Assembly (NCBI GenBank): GCA_965279315.1
Contig: OZ257145.1
Location: 3,162,001 to 3,226,000 of the forward strand
DNA: 64,000 nt
Reading direction: 5' to 3'
DNA from: JAPWJZ01 sp965279315
GTDB taxonomy: Bacteria > Pseudomonadota > Alphaproteobacteria > Micavibrionales > UBA2020
This document shows, piece by piece, positions 8,817-17,650 of this stretch. Under the pieces are notes generated by a model that saw nothing but the letters and a program-made list of their open reading frames with translations, made no database searches and had not been told where the DNA came from. Numbering within the stretch: position 1 is the stretch's first letter; each line of letters starts with the position of its first letter. The translations under genes were made by a program, and so were the position numbers.

Positions 8817-8832
8817 TGTTTCATGTGAAACA
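8817..8832. promoter_or_regulatory. parS-like ParB binding site (15 of 16 match)
   Basis: TGTTTCATGTGAAACA differs from the parS consensus TGTTTCACGTGAAACA at one central base. It lies in an AT-rich intergenic spacer between the DUF4919-like and CYTH genes, with two weaker copies of the core at 8640 and 8685. parS sites are bound by ParB/Spo0J and usually lie near the replication origin. No parA or parB gene is in the window. Confidence 0.5.
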
Positions 8833-8905
8833 TCACATTGAAAACCACACACGCGAAGTTCATGTGACAAATAAACTTGCCGAAGAAAGCTTATGATTGG
8901 CTGTG

Positions 8906-9613
8906 TTATTTGCGGCGGCGGGTCGCGGCGCGATACAGGCGGCTGCCCTGCTGTGCTTTTGACAGCGGTTGCAGCGCGGCGGAGCGGGCAAGGCCGCGCA
9001 CCATCAGCTCGGCCGTGTGGATGGCGTCCGGATGCCCCTTCACCATTTCGATCTCGATTTCCGAAAATCCCTGCCGGCGGCCTTGGGCATCGAGGTAGAT
9101 TTCGCCCACATCGAACGCCACTTCGACCACGCCCATCTTCTTGCCGCGCCCGACCTTCAACAGGAATGAGCGGCGTTCAATGGCCGCGGTGAAAATATGG
9201 AACAGGCGCTTGGTGCGGAAGCGTTTGGCGACCGCCCTGCCCTCGGCATCGGTAATCTTGGAAAGCGCGGGAATGTGCGTGGAGACAAGGTCTTTGCATT
9301 CTTTCCGGAAAAAGGCGCCGGCGACCACGTCCTTGGCGGGGGGCAGGTCGAATTTGACGGTCTGCTCATACGCGCCGATCTTGCCTTCCTTACCGGGCTT
9401 GTACTGCACGCGCACGGAAATGGAATTGCGGTAGAGGATCAGGTCGCGGGTGTCGAAATAGGCGCGCGGCAGGTATTTATGCTCGACTTTTTTGCCGATG
9501 GCCTTCTTGCGCAGCACGACAAAGACCTTTTCAAGGTCGCGTGGCGACAATTGGAGCTTCAGCTCCTGCTCGACTTCGGAGGATTTTTTAGCGGCTTTTT
9601 TCTTTTTGGCCAT
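8906..9613 (-). CDS. CYTH-domain protein (triphosphate tunnel enzyme), copy 1
   Basis: A 235-residue protein with the CYTH signature ExExK (EQELKL, residues 15-20) after a very basic Lys/Ala N-terminus. Further family positions are visible: YFDTRDLILYRNSISVRVQ, EQTVKF, AAIERRSF and EVAFDVGEI. CYTH enzymes bind triphosphate with metal ions in a beta-barrel tunnel and act as triphosphatases or class IV adenylate cyclases; the activity here cannot be told. The C-terminus ends in Arg/Lys. A diverged copy lies at 9962-10657, with one small gene between them. Confidence 0.85.
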   Translation of the reverse strand: MAKKKKAAKKSSEVEQELKLQLSPRDLEKVFVVLRKKAIGKKVEHKYLPRAYFDTRDLILYRNSISVRVQYKPGKEGKIGAYEQTVKFDLPPAKDVVAGAFFRKECKDLVSTHIPALSKITDAEGRAVAKRFRTKRLFHIFTAAIERRSFLLKVGRGKKMGVVEVAFDVGEIYLDAQGRRQGFSEIEIEMVKGHPDAIHTAELMVRGLARSAALQPLSKAQQGSRLYRAATRRRK

Positions 9614-9633
9614 GAGAATTCAGGTAGGCGGGG

Positions 9634-9858
9634 TCAGACCGCGCAGGGTTGCGATTTCGAGACGGCCGCGCCCAGCTTTTCAAACTGGCCCTTCAGCATC
9701 TCGGTCAGGGACGTAATCTGCAGGCGATGCGCCTTGTCGTTGACGGAAATAACCTCGGAAAAGACGGCCGACAGGTATGCTGCGTGTTCAAAATTGTCCG
9801 CCGAGCATTGGACAATCCAGGATTTCATTCCCGCAACATCAAGTTTTTGTGCCGCCAT
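9634..9858 (-). CDS. Small hypothetical protein between the two CYTH genes
   Basis: A 74-residue protein rich in helix-forming residues, with no signal or membrane segment and no family I recognise. The ATG at 9858 has GAGGG seven bases upstream; a second ATG at 9864 is too close to that site. It sits 20 bp before the CYTH copy 1 start on the same strand, so it is probably cotranscribed. Confidence 0.6.
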   Translation of the reverse strand: MAAQKLDVAGMKSWIVQCSADNFEHAAYLSAVFSEVISVNDKAHRLQITSLTEMLKGQFEKLGAAVSKSQPCAV

Positions 9859-9961
9859 CCGCATTCCCTCTTCAATGATAGAATCAGATTACAAGTAACT
9901 TACCCCAAGTATGGGGCATTTTGCACCGCGTTAACAATGGGTTTTCTGCGAATTCTGAAGC

Positions 9962-10657
9962 TTAAGGCGACTTCAGCGATTTGCGGTACAGGTCGGTGCC
10001 CTGCTTTGATTTCGGCGCAGGCTGCACTTTGGCCGACGGGGCGAGCGCAAGGATCTTGTCGCGCAACACATCAATCGCGGAAGCATTGCCCGATTTGCGC
10101 TCGATCTCGATCTCGTAGAACGGGGTATGGCTGTCGTTATGCGGCAGGATGATCTCGCCCACATCGAAGGCGACCTCGACCGTGCTTTTGTTGCGGCCCT
10201 TGCCGGATTCAATCTCGAAATAGCGGCGCTCGATGGCGGCGGTGAAGATATGCTTCAGCGGCTTGCTTAAGTGCGGTTTCAGCGCGGCCTTGGCTTCCTT
10301 GTCGGTCACGACCGACAGGTTTGGCGCGTGGTCTTTCATGGGGTTCTTGATCTCGCGGCGGAACAGCGCGCCGCCCGCCAGCGTCGCGCCCGCGCTGATG
10401 TCGATCTTGACGGTCTGTTCGTTGCCGCCGACCGCCCCGCCCTTGCCCATCTTGTACTGCACACGGACCGAAAGCCCGTTCTGGTCGAGGTCGAGGTTCG
10501 GCGTGTCGTAATAATGGCGCGGCAGGTATTTGTGGTCGATATGGCCCGGCGCGTGTTCCTTCACCAGCGCATTGAACACCTTTTCAAGGTCGCCCTTGGA
10601 CAGGACGATTTTGACTTCTTGTTCGTCTTCGACTTGCGTCTTGGGCGGGCTGGCCAT
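9962..10657 (-). CDS. CYTH-domain protein (triphosphate tunnel enzyme), copy 2
   Basis: A 231-residue paralogue of the protein at 8906-9613. It has ExExK (EQEVKI at about residues 13-18), YYDTPNLDLDQNGLSVRVQ, EQTVKIDI, AAIERRYFEIE and EVAFDVGEI, plus a final Lys-rich tail (KSKQGTDLYRKSLKSP) matching the other copy (KAQQGSRLYRAA). GAGGAG lies six bases before the ATG. Keeping two near-complete copies with all charged tunnel residues suggests both are active, perhaps on different triphosphates; that is inference. Confidence 0.87.
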   Translation of the reverse strand: MASPPKTQVEDEQEVKIVLSKGDLEKVFNALVKEHAPGHIDHKYLPRHYYDTPNLDLDQNGLSVRVQYKMGKGGAVGGNEQTVKIDISAGATLAGGALFRREIKNPMKDHAPNLSVVTDKEAKAALKPHLSKPLKHIFTAAIERRYFEIESGKGRNKSTVEVAFDVGEIILPHNDSHTPFYEIEIERKSGNASAIDVLRDKILALAPSAKVQPAPKSKQGTDLYRKSLKSP

Positions 10658-10715
10658 GAAGGTCTCCTCGCAGGGATTGTTTGAAGGCGTTACGCTATCA
10701 TATGTCGCAAGGGAG

Positions 10716-11261
10716 TCAATTGCCCGTCGCAGTGGGCGGTTTATGCCTGAACACCGCCGTACGTGGCGCGGCGACGGGCTTGGTCAGGTGGCCGGTGTTG
10801 GTCGCGTCAATGACAGGGGGCGGCTGCGGCGGTGCCGGTATCGGCGCATCGAAACGTTTTCCGCGCAGGATCACCGGCTGGTTCTTCACATTTTCCGGCA
10901 ATGCGCCCGAGAACAGCGTCAGTTTCGCCGGCACGGAAATATCCTCGCCCGATAATGTGGCATCCAGCAGTTTTAATTTGAATGCGGTCGCGTCGTTCAG
11001 CAATTCGCGCGGAATCTGCGGAAGCACATCGGAAATGCGCGGGCGCGGCAGTTCGCGCAAGTTGGTCGGGATTTCGATGTCGATGGTCTTGATTTCGGTC
11101 AGGCCCTTCGCTTCTCCCGCCGCTTCATGCTCGCGGAACAGGTAACTGTCATTCAGGTCGACGGGCTCGACAAAAAAGTTCACGCCATTCCGGTCAGCCA
11201 CCAGCGGCTTTACCTTGAATGCGCGGTTGACGAGCGAGCGCAATGAATCCTGTTGAGACAT
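10716..11261 (-). CDS. Hypothetical protein with C-terminal APRTA motif
   Basis: A 181-residue protein with no signal peptide and no family I recognise. Residues 1-135 look globular. A Pro-rich linker (PIPAPPQPPP) follows, then a basic tail with AAPRTAVFRHK at about residues 163-173. The tail closely resembles those of the ankyrin proteins at 2136-4099, although the rest of the protein is unrelated. AAAGGA precedes the ATG. It stands alone between the CYTH and GCS2-family genes on the same strand. Confidence 0.65.
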   Translation of the reverse strand: MSQQDSLRSLVNRAFKVKPLVADRNGVNFFVEPVDLNDSYLFREHEAAGEAKGLTEIKTIDIEIPTNLRELPRPRISDVLPQIPRELLNDATAFKLKLLDATLSGEDISVPAKLTLFSGALPENVKNQPVILRGKRFDAPIPAPPQPPPVIDATNTGHLTKPVAAPRTAVFRHKPPTATGN

Positions 11262-11353
11262 GGCTGTCCTTTACCTCATGAATCTTCGCAAATGTCGAAG
11301 TCTGGAAAGTATAGAAGGCGGTTTTAATTATGTCAATAAAACAGGATTAACCC

Positions 11354-12604
11354 TTATAATCCAATCCCCTGCTGCGGGCGGCGGGGCGGGATAAAGCCGG
11401 GCGTGGCCTGCGGCTTTTCACTGATCGCCGCCACCAGATCCGCGACCGTCTTTCCGCCGCCGATATCACGCGACAGGATTTGCGGATCGTCGAAGCGCGA
11501 CAGGAACGCCGTTTTCAGTTTCTGCGGATCGATCGCTCTGAAATCCTGCAGCAGTTGCGCGCGGCTTTGCGCGTCATAGCCGAATTTTGCATAGGTGTTC
11601 GCGATCTTCATCAGGTCTTCGATGCTGTCGGGGCTGTCGGGCGCGCGGGTTTCCACGACGCCATGGCGGCGGATATTCGGCATCGTCAGTTGCAGCGAAA
11701 GCGCGTTGTCCAAAATCTCGGTCGTCAGCGCGCCTTTCGCCAGCAGCTCGCCCACCGTCGGCGTGCTGCCGAAAACTTTGGCGGTCGAGGTAAACCCCTC
11801 CGCCGAATGATCGGGGATGAAGGGAATTTTCAGGCTCAGCAAACGGTCGACGATATGCGCGGTAACGGCTTCATTGCTGTCGGCCTTCAGCGCCTCGAAC
11901 ACCGGCACCATCTGTTCCGGCACCAGCACGGCATAGGTTTCGTGCAGGCGTTGCTGGCGCGCGGTGCGCTGCGACAGCGCATTGCCGACATCGACTAGCA
12001 TCAGCGCGCGGTAAATCTGGTTGAAATCATCGCCCATCGGGTCGAAATTCACCTGCAATCCGCAGCAGGATTTCATGGTGTCGACCAATGCATCGGCCTT
12101 GTCCTTGCCATGCACGCCGGAAAGATATTCGCGGTATGCGCCGAAACGGGAACGCGGCGTGTCTTCCGCCTGCAGGAAGCTCGGCATATGCCCCCTGCCC
12201 TCGACGCGCAAATCAAGGAATGCCGCCGTTTCATCCAGCGCGCGGCGGAGCACGCGGTTCATGTCCTCCAGCTCCTGCAAATCGCGGCATGGCTTGGTCG
12301 ACAGTTCAATCTGCCCGCCCGGCTCCAGGCTCACATCGCCGACATCGGGGATGGTCAGCGCAACGATGCGGCCTTTTTCATGCGCAGCGGTTGCGCCCGG
12401 GAATTTCGCTGCGAAATGTTCCAGCACCAGTTCGACCTGATCGAAGGTGATCGGGCGGCCTTCCGGCGTTGTCACGAATAATTCGAGTTCGGTACCGATT
12501 TTGCCGCCGGCGTTTTTGGATACCTTGGCGAGGAGGTGTTCCTCGATCTCGGCGCGGTCTTTGAAAATATGGTTCGGGTTCGCGGAATGATAGACGCGGG
12601 ACAT
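11354..12604 (-). CDS. Glutamate-cysteine ligase family (GCS2) protein
   Basis: A 416-residue protein with the GCS2 hallmarks: GTELELFV near residue 37 (metal/ATP-binding Glu residues), LEPGGQIELSTKP near 97, and SCCGLQVNFDP near 178. These enzymes join glutamate to cysteine or another amine with ATP, the first step of glutathione synthesis in many alphaproteobacteria. The late MPNIRRHGVVETRAPDS segment also fits. It is somewhat shorter than typical alphaproteobacterial GshA, so a related carboxylate-amine ligase is possible. GGAG lies eight bases before the ATG. A glutathione peroxidase is also in this window. Confidence 0.8.
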   Translation of the reverse strand: MSRVYHSANPNHIFKDRAEIEEHLLAKVSKNAGGKIGTELELFVTTPEGRPITFDQVELVLEHFAAKFPGATAAHEKGRIVALTIPDVGDVSLEPGGQIELSTKPCRDLQELEDMNRVLRRALDETAAFLDLRVEGRGHMPSFLQAEDTPRSRFGAYREYLSGVHGKDKADALVDTMKSCCGLQVNFDPMGDDFNQIYRALMLVDVGNALSQRTARQQRLHETYAVLVPEQMVPVFEALKADSNEAVTAHIVDRLLSLKIPFIPDHSAEGFTSTAKVFGSTPTVGELLAKGALTTEILDNALSLQLTMPNIRRHGVVETRAPDSPDSIEDLMKIANTYAKFGYDAQSRAQLLQDFRAIDPQKLKTAFLSRFDDPQILSRDIGGGKTVADLVAAISEKPQATPGFIPPRRPQQGIGL

Positions 12605-12845
12605 GGCAATGCTCCGTTTAAAACTTGGCTGATCTTTGGGGAATGCTTTGTTTTAGGACGGCCTGAAAACCGTCACATCATGCAATAGTGGCTTAACGCC
12701 ACCAGAGAGGTGCCGCGTAGGCGAGAGAAACGCAGGCCAGAAGGGCCGTATAAAAAGTGAGCGTCAACATGCGGGAAGTAGTAACACGGCGAGTCGCGCG
12801 AAGTCAAGAGGTATGGAAAACGGCTATAATCCCTGAATAAAAGAC

Positions 12846-13460
12846 TTAATCCGCTCTGTCCTCAATTTCGCGCCTGAGTTCGTCCAGTCGCTTACCTTGG
12901 TAAGTCCATTCCCAAGGCCCTGAAAGAGATGGCCAATCATACCCTAAATCTTGAAAGGCTTGGAGAGCGGCATCGGATAGCGATGTAGTATTGCCCTTGA
13001 ACTCTACTTGATTTTTGTCATCTACAGTAGTGCATACAATCGCTGGATCACGCGCGAGCTTTAACTCGGTGCCCGGCAAAATTCCAACTATTGAAAGTTG
13101 AAACCTTGTGCGGCGTTTCGCTACTTCAACCTCAGCCTTATCTTCGGGGGTTTCAAATATTTCGTCTCCAAGCCGGACATCTCTAATCCTGGCTAGCGAT
13201 AGTGCGGCACGGGCACGTTCGGGTGCCAAACGAAAGAATTCTCGATTTTTGGACACACGATGATCGCCAAAAGCCTCATGTAGTTGACCTTCAACAAAGG
13301 TCGAATTCAGGACTTCACATGCGTAAAAAAGTTCGAATGGAAGCGGAATGTTAGTTTGATAAAGACCACGAATCCGAACAGCTAGATCTCCGCTGGTGCG
13401 TCCGATTTTTATCAGTCCGGGCATGACTTCATTTGTAAGGATATAAACAATCTCAGGCAT
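12846..13460 (-). CDS. GIY-YIG nuclease-like protein with RAMA/DUF4357-like C-terminus
   Basis: A 204-residue protein. The N-terminal 95 residues match the T5orf172/MUG113 branch of GIY-YIG nucleases: VYILTNE, then LIKIGRTSGDLAVRI, a central Glu in FVEGQLHEAF, and NREFFRL. The C-terminal part (PGTELKL, then SLSDAALQAFQ and the Trp-rich GYDWPSLSGPWEWTYQG) resembles RAMA or DUF4357 domains, found with restriction and modified-DNA-reading systems. I chose ATG at 13460, preceded by GAGGA, over the longer frame from 13496. Codon use is AT-richer than the neighbours, which suggests acquisition. No methyltransferase or other defence gene is adjacent. Confidence 0.7.
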   Translation of the reverse strand: MPEIVYILTNEVMPGLIKIGRTSGDLAVRIRGLYQTNIPLPFELFYACEVLNSTFVEGQLHEAFGDHRVSKNREFFRLAPERARAALSLARIRDVRLGDEIFETPEDKAEVEVAKRRTRFQLSIVGILPGTELKLARDPAIVCTTVDDKNQVEFKGNTTSLSDAALQAFQDLGYDWPSLSGPWEWTYQGKRLDELRREIEDRAD

Positions 13461-13629
13461 AAAATTCGGTCCTCGAATTCGTAGGCAGCGCGCCATCGCG
13501 CCTACAATTGCAATACGGTATGTACTCGTGATTATTGGTCATTTTCAAACTGACCACTATTAGAAAGTCGCGATACTATCGAAGAATACACGAATAAACA
13601 CTTTGTTCGCGTTATCCGCAAGCCCAGCC

Positions 13630-14685
13630 TTATTGAATGCTGCCAATCACTTCCAGCGACGCGCGGCGTTCGGGCTGCGGTGCCGCAGGATTGACAGGGC
13701 TTGCGGGCGTGGTGGCATCTGCGGGTTGCGATGCAGGCATCGGGATCACGGGCGCTGCCTGCGGCTGCGGCGGGCGGGTGCCGATGGCGACAGGAATGCC
13801 ATCCGCGCGCCATGCTGCTTCCTCGACCGAGCGCCAGTTGATGGTGGCATCGGGTCCGGCCGCTTTCTGGATTTTTTCGTAGAGGTCGAGGTTGGGCGTG
13901 TAACGCGCCTCTTCCCATTTCGCCTTTTTCACTTTGGGCGCCATCTGCAGGAACATGGTGTCGCCCTGCCAGCCGATTTCGTGGCTCGATTTCATCAGGG
14001 TGACGGGCGTGCCGATGCTGACGGCCTTGAACAGGCGTTCGATGTCTTTTGCGTACATGCGCATGCAGCCATGGCTGACTTTCTTGCCCACGCTCGACGG
14101 TGCATTGGTGCCGTGGAACATGATGCCGTCAAGGCCGACCGAAATCGCGTATTTGCCCAGCGGGTTGTTCGGGCCGGCCTCGATGAAATCGGGCAGGTCG
14201 GGGCTTTCCGCGCGGATGCGGGGCGGCGGAGTCCAGATCGGGTCTTTACGCTTGTTATAGACTTTCGTAACGCCGGTCGGCGTTTCCCAGCCCGTTTTGC
14301 CGGAGGCGACCGGAAAAGTCATGACTTCCTTGCCGTCCTTGAACAGGAACAGCCGCGATGTTTCGAGGTTCACGACGATGCCTTCGCGTGCAACCTGAGA
14401 CGGCAGCAGGTGCATGGCGCCAACGGTGATGTCGGTACCGGCCTTGATCTTGTTCGGGTTGACGTTGGGGTTGGCGGCCAGCAGTTCGACATAGCCGACG
14501 CCGAATTTTTGCGCGATGGAGGAAAGGTTCTCGTTCTTCTGCGCCTTGTAGTTAATGACTGCGCCCACAACATCGCCGCCGACCGCGTCTGCGGCATATG
14601 CCGACGGAATGGCGAGGGAGAGGGTAAAAAGAGCTGCGAAGACGGAGCGAAGATACATGATGACCAAGACCTTGCGTTGTTCCAC
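13630..14685 (-). CDS. L,D-transpeptidase with LysM domain
   Basis: A 351-residue secreted cell-wall enzyme. A signal peptide ending in PSAYA (about residue 32) is followed by a LysM peptidoglycan-binding domain (about 45-90, NYKAQKNENLSSIAQKFGV) and an ErfK/YbiS/YcfS/YnhG-type catalytic domain with HGTNAP and SHGCMRM; the catalytic Cys is residue 207. Such enzymes make 3-3 cross-links or attach lipoprotein to peptidoglycan. The tail is Pro/Ala-rich. A GTG start at 14685 has GGAG seven bases upstream; ATG at 14658 is an alternative that keeps the signal peptide. Confidence 0.92.
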   Translation of the reverse strand: MEQRKVLVIMYLRSVFAALFTLSLAIPSAYAADAVGGDVVGAVINYKAQKNENLSSIAQKFGVGYVELLAANPNVNPNKIKAGTDITVGAMHLLPSQVAREGIVVNLETSRLFLFKDGKEVMTFPVASGKTGWETPTGVTKVYNKRKDPIWTPPPRIRAESPDLPDFIEAGPNNPLGKYAISVGLDGIMFHGTNAPSSVGKKVSHGCMRMYAKDIERLFKAVSIGTPVTLMKSSHEIGWQGDTMFLQMAPKVKKAKWEEARYTPNLDLYEKIQKAAGPDATINWRSVEEAAWRADGIPVAIGTRPPQPQAAPVIPMPASQPADATTPASPVNPAAPQPERRASLEVIGSIQ

Positions 14686-14896
14686 TTTTGGGCTCCACCC
14701 CTGCGGGCGACTCCCGTATTCAGTCCAATATTAACCCTGTCATATTAAAGTCTGGTTAATACGACAAAGCTAAATCGGCCTTATTTATCATACGGATATA
14801 CAGGTAAACCAGTTCAAAAATTTACCATATTGTAAAAGCCCTCTCACTTCGCTATGAAAGCGCAGTATTAATGAATCGATTTAAAGGAGGGCATGC

Positions 14897-16009
14897 ATGG
14901 GCAAGCTCTGGAACAGAACCCCCGGCGCAGACGGTAAAGCGCAACTGAACGAAGTGGATTTGAAGGCGGTCGCAATCGACTCCCCCACCATCGTTTACCT
15001 TTCGGGCTTCCTGACGAACAACAACCAGCCCGGCTATGTCGCGGGCGGTATCAAGAAGATGGAAGAGATGCTGGGCGGCCGCACCGAGATTGACGTGCAG
15101 CCCAAACTGTTCGCATGGTCGCATACCAGCCTGAAAAATTTGTTCAACCTTGCCGTCTATAACATGTTCCCGTCCTCCCGTTCCTCCGATGCGGGCTATG
15201 ATTTGGGCGCAAGCATCCTGATGCCGCTGGTTGCCGAAGGCTTCACGCGCGATGCGAAAAACAACGTCACCGGCACGCCCCTGCCCGCAGATGTGGCGCG
15301 CAGGAATTTGCGCAACGTCACGCTGTTCGGTTACAGCGCGGGCAGCATCGTCGCACAGGAAACATTTAACGCGACGCTGAAGATGATGAAGAAAATCGGC
15401 TATGACGAAAAAGAGGCGCGCAAAGTGCTGAAGGAAGTCGTGCTGGTTTCCGTCGGCACCATTTCACGCCCGTCCAAGGAAACCGACCGTTTTTCGACCG
15501 TCTACCTTGTCGCATCGAACGACCGCATCAATAACGCGAAAAACTGGATCTGGGGCACGCTCGGCACGACCTTGCGCGCGCTGTTCAAGATCGGCGCGGA
15601 CAAGCACAAGAAACCCCTCAGCATCCGGCCGCTGTCGGACAGCAGCGTGTTCATCACCACCGCCGTGCGCCCGACATTGTATGAATGGCAGTATGACCAG
15701 CAGGGCGAAAAGCAGCAGAAAAAATGGTTCGCCGGTCTCTACCCGAAATGGTCGGGCCGCCGCAGCTATCACGAATTGCCGCATTACCTGACGACGGATG
15801 ACAAGAACAACGGCTTTGCCAAGGTCGTGCTGTATTCCCTGATCAACGCCGTCAACCGCGACGCGCAGGTTGCGCCGATGGACCTGATCCAGCCGCCCGC
15901 CCGCGACACCCATGCGGAGGAAGCGCAAGCCGCCTACCGCGAGCGCATCGAACAGGCGACCCGCCCCGCCCCCGCGGCGTTCCAGCAACCGAAACGGAAA
16001 TATTGGTAA
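14897..16009 (+). CDS. Alpha/beta-hydrolase-like protein, paralogue A
   Basis: A 370-residue protein with no signal peptide. It has a nucleophile-elbow motif GYSAGS (Ser147). Comparison with the paralogue at 37570-38613 shows shared candidates for the rest of a triad: Asp209 in SNDRI and His292 in YHELPHYLT. The N-terminus (MGKLWNR, then IVYLSGFLTN) is also shared. This pattern fits a serine hydrolase or lipase-like enzyme; substrate is unknown. AAAGGAGG lies directly upstream of the ATG, a strong ribosome-binding site. The C-terminal 40 residues are Ala/Pro/Glu-rich. It converges on the Sel1 gene with a 6 bp gap. Confidence 0.7.
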   Translation: MGKLWNRTPGADGKAQLNEVDLKAVAIDSPTIVYLSGFLTNNNQPGYVAGGIKKMEEMLGGRTEIDVQPKLFAWSHTSLKNLFNLAVYNMFPSSRSSDAGYDLGASILMPLVAEGFTRDAKNNVTGTPLPADVARRNLRNVTLFGYSAGSIVAQETFNATLKMMKKIGYDEKEARKVLKEVVLVSVGTISRPSKETDRFSTVYLVASNDRINNAKNWIWGTLGTTLRALFKIGADKHKKPLSIRPLSDSSVFITTAVRPTLYEWQYDQQGEKQQKKWFAGLYPKWSGRRSYHELPHYLTTDDKNNGFAKVVLYSLINAVNRDAQVAPMDLIQPPARDTHAEEAQAAYRERIEQATRPAPAAFQQPKRKYW

Positions 16010-16015
16010 CGGGGA

Positions 16016-17506
16016 TTATTGCGGCGCGCGGCGCACGGCAGGGCGCCATTCATCGATCCGCTTGCGCAGCGCCTTGACCTGTTCCGAGGTGAAATTGCCC
16101 GCAATCGAATTGCGCGCGATGCCATAGCTGTCATACCCGCCCCGCATGGCGACGGAAAACCAGAAATACGCTTCCTGCAGGCTTTTTTCCACGCCATTGC
16201 CGTTCAGGTACAGCACGCCAAGGTCGTATTGCGCGTTGTTGTTGCCCTGCACCGCCGCGCGTTCATACCACGCCGCCGCTTTTTCAAAGTCTTTTTCGTG
16301 GCCGCCCGCGCCCGTGGCGTAATACTGGCCGATCACATACTGCGCGCGGCTGACGCCCTGGTCGGCGGCTTTCTGGTACCACTCCGCCGCTTTTCTGGGA
16401 TTCGGCGCAAGGCCGCGTCCCGCGTCATAGGCGGTCGCGATGTAATACTGGCCTTCCGCATGGCCGCTTTCGGCGGATTTCAGATACCATTGCGCGGCCA
16501 TGCCGTTGTTCTGCTTGACGCCCTGCCCCTTGGCATAGAGGCGGCCCAATTCGAATTGCGCATCCGCATCGCCCTTTTCGGCCTGCGCCTGCACCTGCGC
16601 GGCCTTGGCTTCATAGCCCTGCACGAATTCGCGCAGTTTCACCAGGTCATCGCGCGCGCCTGTCACACCCTGCGCGGCGGCTTTCTTGTACCATTCGGCG
16701 GCCAGTTCGTAATCCTGTTCCGCCGCCGTGCCGGTTTCATAGCGTTTGCCCAGCATATACTGCGCCTGCGGATGCCCCTGCTCTGCCGCGTTGCCGAGCC
16801 ATGCGGTTGCCTGCTTCGGGTCTTTCACCGCGCCGACGCCGTTTTCATACGCCATCGCGACCTTGAACTGCGCTTCGGCAATCCCCTGGTCGGCGGCTTT
16901 CTTGTACCATTCGAACGCTTTCGCCACGTCCTGCTTCACGCCCGCGCCCATGGCGTAATAATTGCCGGCGGCGAACTGCGCCTCGGCATTGCCCTGCGCG
17001 CCGGCCTTTTCAAACCACATGACGGCCTTGGCCTTGTCCTGCGCAACGCCGCGCCCTGCGTCATAGAACATCGCAAGATTGTACTGCGCGGATTGCGATC
17101 CCTGCATTGCCGCCTTTTCGTACAGCTCCGCCGCGCGTCTGTCGTCTTTCGCGACTCCCTGGCCAAGGTCGTAGAGGACAGCAAGGTTATGCTGCGCCGC
17201 CGCCGATCCCTGCGCCGCCGCTTTTTCGTACCATTCGGCAGCTTTCATGAAATCTTCGGGCACGCCGTCGCCGACATTGTAGCGGCGGCCAAGGTCGAAC
17301 TGCGCCTTCACGTCGCCTTCGTTCGCGATTTTGTTGAGATAGATCAGCCGATCTTTCAGCTTCTGCTCGGCTTCGAGGCGTTGGTCTTCTTTCAACGCTT
17401 CCTGCTGTTCTTTGGTCAGCGGGCGCGGCTGCTTCGCCGATACATCGCCTGCATAGAGGGAGGCGGCAAGCGCGGCCATCGCAACGGCAGATAAAAGTTT
17501 TTTCAT
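16016..17506 (-). CDS. Secreted Sel1-repeat protein
   Basis: A 496-residue protein with a signal peptide (MKKLLSAVAMAALAASLYAGDVSA) and about eleven Sel1-type repeats of 36 residues, each with the pattern A-x-(A/F)xLGxxYxxGxGVxxD...A..WY(E/K)KAA.QG. Sel1 repeats fold as TPR-like helix pairs and mediate protein contacts; periplasmic or secreted copies often serve in envelope or host-interaction roles. The last repeat ends with LNGNGVEKSLQEAYFWFSVA, then a short basic tail. AAGGGAG precedes the ATG. No other genes lie in the operon. Confidence 0.92.
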   Translation of the reverse strand: MKKLLSAVAMAALAASLYAGDVSAKQPRPLTKEQQEALKEDQRLEAEQKLKDRLIYLNKIANEGDVKAQFDLGRRYNVGDGVPEDFMKAAEWYEKAAAQGSAAAQHNLAVLYDLGQGVAKDDRRAAELYEKAAMQGSQSAQYNLAMFYDAGRGVAQDKAKAVMWFEKAGAQGNAEAQFAAGNYYAMGAGVKQDVAKAFEWYKKAADQGIAEAQFKVAMAYENGVGAVKDPKQATAWLGNAAEQGHPQAQYMLGKRYETGTAAEQDYELAAEWYKKAAAQGVTGARDDLVKLREFVQGYEAKAAQVQAQAEKGDADAQFELGRLYAKGQGVKQNNGMAAQWYLKSAESGHAEGQYYIATAYDAGRGLAPNPRKAAEWYQKAADQGVSRAQYVIGQYYATGAGGHEKDFEKAAAWYERAAVQGNNNAQYDLGVLYLNGNGVEKSLQEAYFWFSVAMRGGYDSYGIARNSIAGNFTSEQVKALRKRIDEWRPAVRRAPQ

Positions 17507-17650
17507 CGTCCGGCACTCCCTTCTTTAAAAGGGTATCGCGGCGCGTGCAAAGCGGCAAGAACGATGTCATGGCTGGCGTTCCATAACCTTAAACCAAAGT
17601 TGCAACGCACTGCCAACAGGTCTTAAAACACTCGTTCGCAGCACATTTTG

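Noticed and set aside
9900..9960. CCCCA/TGGGG hairpin between small gene and CYTH copy 2
   Set aside because: Stem is only 5 bp and neither side has a proper T run, so it is not called a terminator.
12693..12770. 25-residue hydrophobic frame on the minus strand
   Set aside because: Hydrophobic and plausible in sequence, but there is no ribosome-binding site and it spans a GTGGC/GCCAC hairpin, so I do not report it as a gene.
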